A DNA stretch of 57,551 nucleotides from an uncultured Eubacteriales bacterium (GCA_934476315.1 CAKSNQ010000007.1:1-57551); one strand, 5' to 3'; positions 1-8,232 are shown, numbered from the stretch's first letter. Made by a program: numbers and translations. Notes: generated from the sequence alone by a model not told the origin.

Positions 1-210
1 CTGACCGCACCGCTGCTCCGTGAACTCATCGACCATATTGATGTTTTTGAAACAGAGGGCAAAGGTAAAAACCGAACGCAGAGAATCGTTATCTATTATC
101 GCTTTGTCGGGTATGTGGAGATACCCGAAGTATCTCGCAGACCGAATATCGTCGCAGATACCAGAAAAGGTGTCGCAGTTGAGTATTTAACCGAGCCGAA
201 AACGGCATAA
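1..210 (+). CDS. Site-specific recombinase, C-terminal end (partial)
   Basis: Only the last 69 residues lie in the window; the frame is open from base 1 and stops at 208-210. The segment contains an ELIDHIDVFE motif followed by RIVIYYRFVGYVEIP, which I recognise as the C-terminal DUF4368-type region of large serine recombinases carried by Clostridia conjugative transposons (Tn4451 TnpX and relatives). Such enzymes excise and integrate elements by double-strand exchange. The catalytic N-terminal domain is off the left edge, so activity cannot be judged. Its position 97 bases from a tRNA gene suggests this is one end of an integrated element. The family call rests on remembered motif similarity. 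Confidence 0.8.
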   Translation: MTAPLLRELIDHIDVFETEGKGKNRTQRIVIYYRFVGYVEIPEVSRRPNIVADTRKGVAVEYLTEPKTA

Positions 211-215
211 CAAAA

Positions 216-237
216 GGAGCAGGCGAAAACCTGCTCC
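216..237 (+). terminator. Hairpin after recombinase gene
   Basis: GGAGCAGG and CCTGCTCC form an 8-bp perfect stem with a 6-base loop, 6 bases after the recombinase stop codon. No U tract follows, so this is a terminator-like hairpin rather than a certain intrinsic terminator. Confidence 0.4.
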
Positions 238-256
238 GTACATAAAACCATATCAA

Positions 257-305
257 TATAAAAAATCGAGTATTCATAAAGTCAAATCCCTTACGAATAC
301 TCGAT
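257..305 (-). terminator. Terminator of tRNA-Pro
   Basis: On the minus strand, directly after the tRNA 3' end, ATCGAGTATTC (295-305) pairs perfectly with GAATACTCGAT (265-275). A run of T follows at 260-264. It is a textbook intrinsic terminator with an 11-bp stem and a long loop. Confidence 0.75.
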
Positions 306-306
306 A

Positions 307-383
307 TGGTCGGAGTGACAGGATTTGAACCTGCGACCTCTTGGTCCCGAACCAAGCGCACTACCAATCTGTGCCACACCCCG
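307..383 (-). tRNA. tRNA-Pro, anticodon CGG
   Basis: The 77-base gene folds as a cloverleaf. The acceptor stem is CGGGGTG with CACTCCG (one G-T pair), followed by discriminator A and an encoded CCA at 307-309. The T arm contains GGTTCAAATCC. The anticodon stem CTTGG/CCAAG encloses loop TTCGGGA, giving anticodon CGG, which reads the proline codon CCG. A consensus promoter lies upstream and a terminator downstream, so it is transcribed alone. Confidence 0.95.
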
Positions 384-399
384 TTTTTTACGCTCGACC

Positions 400-428
400 A
401 TTATAGCACAGGGTGGGTCGTTTGTCAA
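400..428 (-). promoter_or_regulatory. Sigma-A promoter of tRNA-Pro
   Basis: On the minus strand a perfect TTGACA (423-428) and a perfect TATAAT (400-405) are 17 bases apart, and the -10 box ends 16 bases before the mature tRNA 5' end. Both hexamers match consensus, as expected for a stable-RNA gene. Confidence 0.9.
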
Positions 429-466
429 GGATTTTTCAAAAAGTTTTTTCGTTTGCGAAATGGGAC

Positions 467-495
467 TTGACAAATTCCGCAATATCGTGCATACT
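467..495 (+). promoter_or_regulatory. Promoter of the 567-1994 gene
   Basis: TTGACA at 467-472 and CATACT at 490-495 have a 17-base spacer and lie about 70 bases before the start codon. It is back to back with the tRNA promoter. Confidence 0.65.
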
Positions 496-566
496 GATAG
501 GCGGAGCGGCGGAGCTTCTGCCGCCCTGCGAAAAGAGAAGGCTCTCTTTCAGAAAGGACGATTCCG

Positions 567-1994
567 ATGAAATACATGTTGATTGGCGCGCCGCTTACAC
601 TGGCGGTCGTGCTCCTGGCGATTCATATTCTGCTGGGGGCATACAAAAAAATGTCGTGCTCTGTCGTGCGCGTGGTCATTATGGTCGCGACACTGCTGCT
701 CTCCTGCCCGATTTCGCTTTGGCTGGCGGGAATCGCGGGGGATTTCCTGTGTGCAAAGCTGCCGGATGCCTCCGCCGCACAGACCGTAGAACAACTTCGG
801 GAACAGCTCCCCGTGACCTATGCGCTGTGTCGGGCGAGTGTACAGGCACTGCTGGCGCCGGCGTTCTATCTTCTCATCTTTATTATATTGTACCTCATCC
901 TGCTCATTCCCGGTGCCGCCGTGCGCCGCGCGCTGGATCGCCTCTCCCCTACCCTTGCCGGGCGCCATGCCCTCCCCGGCGTGGCGATCGGGCTGGTTTG
1001 CGGCGTCATGGCGTGCATTGTGGCGTTTGCTCCCGCGACGGGTTATACCGCCCTGCTCCATGACACCGCGAGCGCCGTAACCGAGGCAGACCCGCCTACG
1101 GAGGAGAGTATCCATTTGGGAACTTTGTGGGACGAACGGTATTTGCAGCCTGCGACGAATTCCCTGCCCTACCGTGTCCTTCGTTCGATTGGCACCGAAC
1201 CGCTGTTCCGCCGCATGACCACCGTCACGGTGGACGGGACCCGCGTGGCGATTTCCGATGACCTCCCCCGCCTGGCAACCTTCGCCGTGCGGGTGCAACG
1301 GATGTTTGAAAACTTCTCCGGCGTCGCTGCCGATGTCGGAGAGCTTGCTCTGCTCGCGGACGACCTCGACACCTCCGAAATGTTGCGCCGGAGCGCCGCG
1401 GAGATCTTTTCCACAGCGTCAGAGGCGTGGCTGACGGGCGGGACATTCCTCGGCAACACCAAGCCCGCGGCGTACGGCGTGGAGGAGATCGCACTGAACT
1501 GGACGCTTGAGCAGTTCCGTACAACCACCCCCGAAACCGTCGCGCAGGATGTCCGCCGCGTCGCCACCACCATGAGCGGCATGCTCCTGATGCAGGAAAA
1601 GGCACAGGAACTTCTTCCGCAGGGCACGGGCGATCTCGGCGAGGGGACGATCACAGCGCTGGCGGAGGCACTGCTCGGCGAGGAGCTGACCGCCGGTCTG
1701 ACGGAGATTGCGGGCGGCGTTCCTCCCCTGTCGCAGGACGCGGATGCCGCTGAACTGCTCACGGCGGCGGAGCTTCTGACCGAGGCAAAGAACGGCACGG
1801 ACGCCGCGACGTTGACCGAAAAGATCGCGGCGACCGCCACGGAGCTTTCCATCGAACTCACCCCAGACCAGTGCGCCGCGCTGTCAGACCTGCTTTTGCA
1901 GTACCCGGTGGACGAGGAAACCATCGAGTGCTTTGCGGCGCTCGGCAACTGCGCCGACGCCCTTGAGGAATGGCTGGCACAAATGGGCAAATAA
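567..1994 (+). CDS. Uncharacterised multi-pass membrane protein
   Basis: The 475-residue protein starts at ATG after an AGAAAGGA ribosome site. The N-terminal third is hydrophobic, with about four likely membrane spans (roughly residues 5-27, 33-57, 90-115 and 128-152). The remainder is hydrophilic, rich in Ala, Glu and Thr, and probably helical. The N-terminal layout loosely resembles CvpA-type membrane proteins of Clostridia, but I cannot assign a family with confidence. It is monocistronic: it has its own promoter at 467-495 and a strong terminator at 2015-2048. No catalytic motif was seen. Confidence 0.75.
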   Translation: MKYMLIGAPLTLAVVLLAIHILLGAYKKMSCSVVRVVIMVATLLLSCPISLWLAGIAGDFLCAKLPDASAAQTVEQLREQLPVTYALCRASVQALLAPAFYLLIFIILYLILLIPGAAVRRALDRLSPTLAGRHALPGVAIGLVCGVMACIVAFAPATGYTALLHDTASAVTEADPPTEESIHLGTLWDERYLQPATNSLPYRVLRSIGTEPLFRRMTTVTVDGTRVAISDDLPRLATFAVRVQRMFENFSGVAADVGELALLADDLDTSEMLRRSAAEIFSTASEAWLTGGTFLGNTKPAAYGVEEIALNWTLEQFRTTTPETVAQDVRRVATTMSGMLLMQEKAQELLPQGTGDLGEGTITALAEALLGEELTAGLTEIAGGVPPLSQDADAAELLTAAELLTEAKNGTDAATLTEKIAATATELSIELTPDQCAALSDLLLQYPVDEETIECFAALGNCADALEEWLAQMGK

Positions 1995-2014
1995 GCCCGC
2001 GTGTCGTACGACAT

Positions 2015-2048
2015 GAGGCGCAATCTGCGGGATTGCGTCTCTTTTTTT
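2015..2048 (+). terminator. Intrinsic terminator
   Basis: GAGGCGCAATC pairs with GATTGCGTCTC (one G-T pair) around a 5-base loop at 2015-2041, followed by seven T. It ends the gene at 567-1994. Confidence 0.9.
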
Positions 2049-2110
2049 CGGAAAAAGGCGAAAAAATGAGAAAATGGTGCGCTTTTCCTTAAAAAAATTT
2101 GTAAAAAAAC

Positions 2111-2139
2111 TTGCAATGAAAAGAGTTGTATGGTATAAT
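2111..2139 (+). promoter_or_regulatory. Promoter of the LytTR regulator gene
   Basis: TTGCAA (2111-2116) and a perfect TATAAT (2134-2139) are separated by 17 bases, 40 bases before the start codon. Confidence 0.8.
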
Positions 2140-2178
2140 AGCGACAAGCACCATGGAATCGTGATTTGAGAGGAAAAG

Positions 2179-2982
2179 ATGTTCAGGATAGCGATTTGTG
2201 ATGACATGCAGTCCCAGGCGGCAGAGCTTGCGCGACAGCTCACGGCGCTGGCGGGAGAAATCTCGCTGGAATGTGCCGTTGAGACGTTCCGCGGCTTCAA
2301 GCAACTGCAGAAAGCCATGAGCGAGAACACCTATCGACTTCTCTTTCTCGAGACACGGGTTGCCGGGGTCAGCGGGATCGACTTTGGACGACGCCTGCGG
2401 CTGTACGATGAGGAAACGGACATTGTCTTTTGCTCGTCGGAAGCCGACAGCGCACTCGCAGCGTACACGGTCTATCCCACGGGATACCTGACCAAACCTG
2501 TCGACGGGAAGCGACTCAGAGAAGTGTTTCGTCATGTGGCGGACAAGTACCGTCAGAAGCCCTCGATTGTGCTCAGAGGAAACGACGGCGGCGAGCAGAA
2601 GATATGCGTCGAGGACATTTTGTACATCGAAGTGTTCGGAACGGAGCTGGACGTGCACTGCAAGCGCGGTGTGGTGTCCTGCACGGGGACGCTGATCGAA
2701 GCGAGCGGCTTGTTGTCATCGGAAAATTTCTATCGTTCCCACCGGAGCTTCATCGTGAACCTGCGGTACGCGACCGGGATCGGTCGGTACTGGCTCAGGA
2801 TGATCAACGGAGATACGGTCGCGGTGGCAAAGAACCGATATACCGAGGTCAAATCGGTGTTTGAGGCGTATGCCGGCGCGGGCGGACTTGCGGACGCCGG
2901 GAGGAACTGCTCTGACGCGGAGGACATCGGGCAACCGATGCCGCGCGAGGAGGACGGAACACGCTCCGAGATGGGCAAATAA
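2179..2982 (+). CDS. LytTR-family response regulator with Glu at the phosphoacceptor position
   Basis: The 267-residue protein has a receiver domain (about 1-125) and a LytTR DNA-binding domain (about 130-240, with the YIEVFG start and the SHRSFIVNL motif). The receiver keeps the acidic pair D8-D9 and the lysine K105 in LTKPV. The phosphoacceptor position, normally Asp in LIFLDI-type motifs, is Glu58 (LLFLETRVAG). Glu can mimic phospho-Asp, so this may be a constitutively active pseudo-receiver; that is inference. No histidine kinase gene is adjacent. The gene has its own promoter and an AGAGGAAAAG ribosome site. The next gene, a large lipoprotein with its own promoter, is an obvious candidate target. 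The C-terminal tail of about 25 residues is hydrophilic. Confidence 0.9.
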   Translation: MFRIAICDDMQSQAAELARQLTALAGEISLECAVETFRGFKQLQKAMSENTYRLLFLETRVAGVSGIDFGRRLRLYDEETDIVFCSSEADSALAAYTVYPTGYLTKPVDGKRLREVFRHVADKYRQKPSIVLRGNDGGEQKICVEDILYIEVFGTELDVHCKRGVVSCTGTLIEASGLLSSENFYRSHRSFIVNLRYATGIGRYWLRMINGDTVAVAKNRYTEVKSVFEAYAGAGGLADAGRNCSDAEDIGQPMPREEDGTRSEMGK

Positions 2983-3063
2983 CTATTTTTGCCGTGTAAA
3001 CGGCGGGATATGCGGGCGGTGGCATCCCGTTCATCGTCTATTTTGCCCGTTCATCAAAAAACG

Positions 3064-3092
3064 ATGAAATATTCAAGCAAATGGTGTACAAT
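3064..3092 (+). promoter_or_regulatory. Probable promoter of the large lipoprotein gene
   Basis: ATGAAA (3064-3069, 4 of 6) and TACAAT (3087-3092, 5 of 6) have a 17-base spacer. The weak -35 box would suit an activated promoter. Confidence 0.5.
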
Positions 3093-3125
3093 GTTAGCAC
3101 AAATCTTATTTTATGGAGGCAAATC

Positions 3126-6100
3126 ATGCTTACAAACAACAAGAAAAGCTGTTTCGTCAAAGGCATCGCAATGATGCTGGCGATGCTGATGGTGTTGGCT
3201 GTATGCCTGACGGGTTGCACGGACAAGACCGCACGCAACACGGCAGACGAGGCTAAGACCATGGCACAGGAAACGGCCGACAAGCTGACGGAGGCTCTGA
3301 AGGGTTACCTGAAGACTTCCGACGTGGAAGCAACCGTCAACGCGTTGATTAAGGATGCGCTGAAGGATGCTGACACCATTAAGGATTTCGCGACGAGCAA
3401 GCAGCTGGACGATCTGACGGCGAAGCTGGCAAAATACGTCACGAAAGACGACCTCAGCGCAACCATCAAGGCTGAGCTTGCGAAGATCGACCTGACTGAA
3501 GCCCTCAAGGGCGTCATGACGGCGGATCAGATCAAGAAGCTGGTTGATGAGAAGCTGAAGGATTACTACACCAAAGACGAGATCGACAACAGACTGAAGG
3601 GCTACTTCGGCGACCTGGCTCCCGCTGAGGTTCTTGCCGCACTGACCGCACAGGTCAAGGGCGAGGGCAACATGAGCGAGAAAGAGTGGAACGAAGCTAC
3701 TCCTGTTGTTCTGGATGCTATTACGAAGGTTCAGGAGATCCTGAAGAAGGCTGAGAACCATACTTACCTCAACGACGCGAAGAAGACTGTCAACACCGCT
3801 CTCGGTATTGAAGTGTTCAAGGCTGATTCTGCTGGCGTGTATGGCAATTTCGATGCCACAAGAAAAGAAGAGCTGACGAAGTACCTGGAGTACAGACTCC
3901 TCCGTGTGGCTTCTCTGAAAGAGATGGAAGAGTTCAAGGCTTCCGTGGACGCTGCTAACGCAGTTCCTACGCTGGAGTCCGAGCTGGCTGCCATCGAGGC
4001 TCGCCTGCTGGCTCTCGGTAAGAGCCTGAACGTTCTTGACGCAGAGGGCAAGAATACGAAGTACGCCGCTGACGGCAAGTATCGTGGCGTCGAAGTCAAG
4101 AGCGGCGCTGAGGTCCTGGTCAAGGTCCTTACTTATGCTGATAAGGCTGCTTTCGCGGCAATCAACGCTGACTACGATGCAGTGTTCGTAAAGTATGCCG
4201 GCGAGGGTCTGCTTGCCAGACTGAACACCGCTGAGGTGAAGGGCGTCTACACCACGACTGCCGATATCTACGATATCTGGAAGGTCACCAGAACTGTAAG
4301 CGGTGCGGTTACTGTTACCTACAAGCTCACGAAGCGTGCGGCTGATGCTCTCGCAAAGCTGCCGACTGCTCCGGTGGTTGCGGATTCTACGGTTGCCCAC
4401 GTTGCTACGACTGTTGACCCGACCATGTTCGGCTATGCGGCTGCTGAAGCAGACGGACTGGCTGCTCCTTCCACCGCAGTTTCTGCGTTCGGCAAGGTTG
4501 ACCTGGCTACCGCTACTGTCGCTGCTACGAAGGTTGCTTACGGCGATGGCATCATCACGGATGCAACTGCAGCTGATGCTGTAATGTACGTTTCCGCATA
4601 CAAGGCTGCGCTCGAGCAGCTGAAGGCTTGCGAAGCCGCAATCAAGGCTGCAAACGAAAAGTTTGCCAACTTCCTCCGCCGCACGGTCGCTGCTGATGTG
4701 ACTGCCGATGCGGACTATAAGAAGCTGACCGACGCTGATCTGCTTGGAAAGCTGACCAGCGATATGTGCGAGCCGAATGGCGTTGTGGTTGACCGGATTT
4801 ACCTGATGGAAGGCGTTGATCCCAAGACGACCAACTTTGTTTCCGGTCTGATGGAGGCTTCCTACAAGATCAATGGCAATGACTACATTGGCATTGAGAA
4901 GATCGAGCTCTACAAGCAGATGATGGAGAAGTCCTATGACCTGCTCTTCCCGAAGTATCAGCAGATCGCTTTCAACGTCCTTGATCAGATGGAGAAAGAT
5001 TATAAGGACCTGGTTGCTCAGGCTGCCGCCGGCACGCTGACGACCACTGCGGGTTCGACTTCGATCGCAACGAACCCCTACACCGACAATACGACGTTCG
5101 GTTACATGTTCATCAACGGTAAGAAGGCGGATGATGCCGGTGTTACTCTTTGGAAGATCGGCCCGACGAACTACACGTTCTACGGCTTGGCTAAGTACTA
5201 CACCAACAACCAGAAGGCATTCATCCCGAAGGCTCCTGCAAACCAGGCCGGTGCCAATCCCGGTAATGAGTCCGTTCAGTCCAACCCGCTCAACTCTTTG
5301 AAGCAGAGCGCGGTTGACATCAACATCAACCTTGGTGCGGCTACGCTGGCTCCCAGAGCAAGCATTATGTCCGCTACGGCTGAGTCTCTCAAGTCCGACA
5401 AGGCTGTCAACAAGGCATTTGATGACATCCTGCAGACGGCTCTGAACAACCTCAACGAGGTTATGAACAGATACCTGCTGAAGGATTACAAAGCTGCTAC
5501 TCTGAACGACCTGTACGCAGAGGCTGCTAAGACTGCTGAGCTCTACTCCATCACGACGACCGCTGACGCGGGTGTTGTCGGTGACATCCAGAATGAAGTT
5601 GAGAAGTACCTGACCGGTTACTCCAAGTCGAAGGATAGCTATGGCTTTACTTACACGACGAAGGATGGCAAGGTTACCGGTATCACCAGCAAGAACGCGA
5701 AGTACGGCATTGCTTACGCTTCCGTTAAGGACGCGCTCGATAAGATCGACGCTTCCAAGACTGCGGCAATCGACGGCAACAACGTTGCTATGGTTGGTAC
5801 TGAAGCTATGAACGCTACGAACACTGTCAAGACCGACGCTACGGCGATGATGGGAGAGTTCGTAATCCGCAAGAGCTTCAACGCATACCTCAGCCAGTCC
5901 AAGAACGCGCTGACGACGGCATTCTCCGCATACTCCGCTAAGTTCATGGGCGGCACGTATGATGTCACGAAGTTCGAGACCTACCTGTCCCTGCAGCAGG
6001 CGTACAACCTCGCAATGGCTACGCTGACTGTTACCGAGTATGAGGCTAACAGAGGCGACATTAAGATGGGCTATTACAAGGCAAGACTGACGGGCGTCCT

Positions 6101-6374
6101 GAAGCTGATCGTTGCTGACGCAATCGACTCTACGGTTGGTTCGATGACCGACTACGACGCTATGCTGACGGCTCTGAAGATCAACAAGACCGAGCTGAAG
6201 AAGGCTATCAAGTCCTCCACTGTCACCGCTGGTACTGGCGTTGGCGAGTACAAGGATCTGACCAAGCTCGATTCTTACGATTGGGCAGGCAGCGCAATGG
6301 TCGACTTCGATAAGATTGTCAATGCAAAGGCTGCGAAGCTGAACGCCGACAATACTTACACCAAGTTGTACTAA
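3126..6374 (+). CDS. Large secreted lipoprotein, uncharacterised
   Basis: The start is ATG 3126 behind TGGAGGC; an in-frame ATG at 3081 lies inside the promoter and is rejected. The 1082-residue product has a lipoprotein signal: a Lys-rich start, a hydrophobic core about residues 12-28 and lipobox LTGC with the lipidated Cys near 31. After that it is rich in Ala, Lys, Asp and Thr, with long helical stretches, including coiled-coil-like DDLTAKLAKYVTKDDLSA segments near residues 70-170. No membrane span or enzyme motif was seen. Ala is often GCT here whereas neighbours use GCG and GCC, a pattern typical of very highly expressed genes. It is probably an abundant cell-surface protein; its function is unknown. 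Confidence 0.85.
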   Translation: MLTNNKKSCFVKGIAMMLAMLMVLAVCLTGCTDKTARNTADEAKTMAQETADKLTEALKGYLKTSDVEATVNALIKDALKDADTIKDFATSKQLDDLTAKLAKYVTKDDLSATIKAELAKIDLTEALKGVMTADQIKKLVDEKLKDYYTKDEIDNRLKGYFGDLAPAEVLAALTAQVKGEGNMSEKEWNEATPVVLDAITKVQEILKKAENHTYLNDAKKTVNTALGIEVFKADSAGVYGNFDATRKEELTKYLEYRLLRVASLKEMEEFKASVDAANAVPTLESELAAIEARLLALGKSLNVLDAEGKNTKYAADGKYRGVEVKSGAEVLVKVLTYADKAAFAAINADYDAVFVKYAGEGLLARLNTAEVKGVYTTTADIYDIWKVTRTVSGAVTVTYKLTKRAADALAKLPTAPVVADSTVAHVATTVDPTMFGYAAAEADGLAAPSTAVSAFGKVDLATATVAATKVAYGDGIITDATAADAVMYVSAYKAALEQLKACEAAIKAANEKFANFLRRTVAADVTADADYKKLTDADLLGKLTSDMCEPNGVVVDRIYLMEGVDPKTTNFVSGLMEASYKINGNDYIGIEKIELYKQMMEKSYDLLFPKYQQIAFNVLDQMEKDYKDLVAQAAAGTLTTTAGSTSIATNPYTDNTTFGYMFINGKKADDAGVTLWKIGPTNYTFYGLAKYYTNNQKAFIPKAPANQAGANPGNESVQSNPLNSLKQSAVDININLGAATLAPRASIMSATAESLKSDKAVNKAFDDILQTALNNLNEVMNRYLLKDYKAATLNDLYAEAAKTAELYSITTTADAGVVGDIQNEVEKYLTGYSKSKDSYGFTYTTKDGKVTGITSKNAKYGIAYASVKDALDKIDASKTAAIDGNNVAMVGTEAMNATNTVKTDATAMMGEFVIRKSFNAYLSQSKNALTTAFSAYSAKFMGGTYDVTKFETYLSLQQAYNLAMATLTVTEYEANRGDIKMGYYKARLTGVLKLIVADAIDSTVGSMTDYDAMLTALKINKTELKKAIKSSTVTAGTGVGEYKDLTKLDSYDWAGSAMVDFDKIVNAKAAKLNADNTYTKLY

Positions 6375-6452
6375 TTCAACGAAATTCGGGAGAGCATAGC
6401 AAAACTTAGCGTTGAGCTTGAGCGAGCGTAGTTCAACCGACTTTCGAAACAG

Positions 6453-6490
6453 AAACCCTGCGGATTTCGGTCCGCGGGGTTTCTTGTCTC
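6453..6490 (+). terminator. Intrinsic terminator of the lipoprotein gene
   Basis: A 12-bp stem (6453-6464 with 6471-6482; core CCCTGCGGA and TCCGCGGGG) encloses TTTCGG. A T-rich run TTTCTTGTCT follows. Confidence 0.85.
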
Positions 6491-6599
6491 TGCCTTTGGG
6501 GTGCGCATGCGGCGCTCCCTTCGGTTTGAGCGCCACGCACACTCCGGCAAACAAATTCACCGCCCGCACATTTTCGCCGCCCCAGCCGGTTCGCCCCCG

Positions 6600-7045
6600 T
6601 AACATGCGGCACCTGCCCAACTTAGCCGTCCAAACTGACGCTTCTTTGCAAAATGCGACACCGCCTAACTTCATCGCCCGAGCCGGTACCCCCCGCAGCG
6701 GCTACAACCGTCAGGCTGTGCGCCCAGCCAAAGAATGAGGGGGGCGGGGGGCGCAGTATGCCGCCCATTTCGCCGCTTGAGTCGGTACCCCGCAGCGGCT
6801 ACAACCGTCAGGCTGTGCGTTTAGCCAAGGAATGAGGGGTGCGGGGGGTCGAGGTGCGCCGCCCAACTTAGCCGTCCAAATCGGCTCTCCTCCGCAACGT
6901 GCGACACCGCCTAACTTTATCGCCCGAGCCGGTACCCCCGCAGCGGCTACAACCGTCAGGCTGTGCGCTCCGCCGGGAAGTGAGGGTGCGGGAGCCGCGG
7001 CAAGCCGCCTAACTTCGGCGTTTGAGATGGTTCGCTCCCCGCAAT
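6600..7045 (-). repeat. Three to four copies of a dispersed intergenic repeat
   Basis: This gene-free stretch is built from imperfect copies of one unit. An identical 28-base core occurs at 6695-6722, 6792-6819 and 6940-6967, each followed by a G-rich AATGAGGGG-type tail. The segment CCGCCTAACTT precedes the first and third cores, and a decayed fourth piece lies at about 7004-7045. Core spacing is 97 and 148 bases, so copies carry indels. The minus-strand reading CCCCTCATTCCTTGGCT matches sequence at 29485-29505 and 57523-57545, so this is a family scattered around the genome. No protein coding potential is credible. Confidence 0.75.
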
Positions 7046-7102
7046 TAGTTCGGAATAGTAGCGTAAAAGCGAAAAAATAAAAAACAGGAAATAGGATAAG
7101 GC

Positions 7103-7372
7103 ATGAAAAATAAGTTCCCCTCCCGAAAACAGAAGGATAAACGCGCCGCCGCGGGACATCCCTTAACCATATCACTTGCCGCATCGCTCACCGCGGTGTT
7201 GCTCGCTGTGACTCTCCTGCTGTGTGGATGCATTTGGGAGAAAAATCCGGAAAAAGACCCGAATCAGGGGAAGACGGACGACCCCAACCCCCCGGAATCC
7301 CCGCTTGACCCGCTGCCCGGCGACCCGAATTTCTCCAACACCTCCGACCCCGGTCACACTCCGCGTTATTGA
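7103..7372 (+). CDS. Small lipoprotein with a proline-rich tail
   Basis: The 89-residue product has a basic N-terminus (KNKFPSRKQKDKR), a hydrophobic core (about 22-41) and a lipobox LLCGC with the lipidated Cys near 43. The remaining 46 residues are a Pro, Asp and Asn-rich spacer (NPEKDPNQGKTDDPNPPESP) with no folded domain visible. The ribosome site is AGGATAAGG. It sits between two repeat tracts. It could be a short surface lipoprotein, or the remnant of a longer lipoprotein that lost its domain to repeat expansion. The signal peptide is convincing; any function is unknown. Confidence 0.6.
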   Translation: MKNKFPSRKQKDKRAAAGHPLTISLAASLTAVLLAVTLLLCGCIWEKNPEKDPNQGKTDDPNPPESPLDPLPGDPNFSNTSDPGHTPRY

Positions 7373-7442
7373 AACACCCCGCGTTATTGAGTGGATAATG
7401 CGGCGGCGCTTTCCGCGACCGGGCGCGCCCCGCGCGGATTTC

Positions 7443-8003
7443 CGCAAATTGCATAACACATGTCGCGTGCGAATACGAGCATTTGCTCGCACTCGTGCGC
7501 GCTTTTGGTTGCCATTTTGCCCACGCTGACCGGGGTTGCCGCGAATTACATAGCACATGTCGCGTGCGAATACGAGCATTTGCTCGCACTCGTGCGCGCT
7601 TTTGGTTGCCATTTTGCCCACGCTGACTGGGGTTGCCGCGAATTACATAGCACATGTCGCGTGCGAATACGAGCATTAGCTCGCCCCCGTGCGCGCTTTT
7701 GTTTGCCGCTTTGCCCACGCTGACGGGGGTTATTCGCGCGAATTACATAGCACATGTCGCGTGCGAATACGAGCATTTGCTCGCACTCGTGTGCGCTTTT
7801 GGTTGCCGTTTTGCCCACGCTGGCCGTGATTGCCGAAAATTGGATAGCACATGTCGCGTGTGAACACGAGCATTTTACTCGCCCCGTGCGCGCTTTTGTT
7901 TGCCGTTTTGCCCACGCTGACCGGGATTGTCGCAAATTACATAGCACATGTCGCGTGCGAATACGAGCATTTGCTCGCACTCGTGCGCGTTTTTGCTTGC
8001 CTG
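7443..8003. repeat. Six-copy 97-bp tandem repeat
   Basis: The landmark ACATGTCGCGTG begins at 7458, 7555, 7652, 7752, 7849 and 7946, giving periods of 97, 97, 100, 97 and 97. Each unit contains GCGAATACGAGCAT and then a small inverted repeat (CGAGCA-TT-TGCTCG). The inverted repeat is kept in most copies and shortened in copies 3 and 5. A T-rich GCTTTTGTTTGCC-like stretch and GCCCACGCTGAC complete the unit. The whole unit repeats, so there are no variable spacers as in CRISPR. It is non-coding: frames rotate because 97 is not a multiple of 3. It lies just before the V-ATPase promoter. Confidence 0.9.
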
Positions 8004-8059
8004 CTTTGTCGCCACATCCGCGACGGCATACTTAACTTGTAAAAAAGGTGTGAACTCCC

Positions 8060-8088
8060 TTGAAAATAAACGGGAAACGTGCTAAAAT
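8060..8088 (+). promoter_or_regulatory. Promoter of the V-ATPase operon
   Basis: TTGAAA (8060-8065) and TAAAAT (8083-8088) have a 17-base spacer, giving a leader of about 140 bases before the first gene. Confidence 0.75.
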
Positions 8089-8148
8089 GAAAAAAGTGAA
8101 GTCGCACATTTCGTCCGACAAAAAAGCAAACCGTCTCCGTTGACAAAT

Positions 8149-8175
8149 ACCGCCATGTGTGGCGGTGCTGTTTTT
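8149..8175 (+). terminator. Leader hairpin with U run, possible attenuator
   Basis: ACCGCCA (8149-8155) and TGGCGGT (8160-8166) form a 7-bp stem with a TGTG loop, followed by GCTGTTTTT. It lies between the operon promoter and the first gene, where a terminator would act as an attenuator. The U run starts 3-4 bases after the stem, so strength is uncertain. Confidence 0.5.
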
Positions 8176-8232
8176 GTGCAAACTATGTGTGATTTCGTAT
8201 GTATCATTGACAAAGAAAGGCGGTGTCGTCCA

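Noticed and set aside
3111..6674. 1187-codon open frame on the minus strand
   Set aside because: It mirrors the lipoprotein gene, which has a promoter, ribosome site, lipobox and terminator; the minus reading has none.
7443..8003. CRISPR array
   Set aside because: The whole 97-base unit repeats with only point differences and no unique spacers; no cas genes are present.
8140..8168. Second promoter with TTGACA at 8140
   Set aside because: No -10-like hexamer occurs at 16 to 18 bases spacing.
8140..8232. Longer N-terminus for the first V-ATPase gene from ATG 8140
   Set aside because: The extension would cover the leader hairpin and does not resemble the subunit; TTG 8233 has a good ribosome site.
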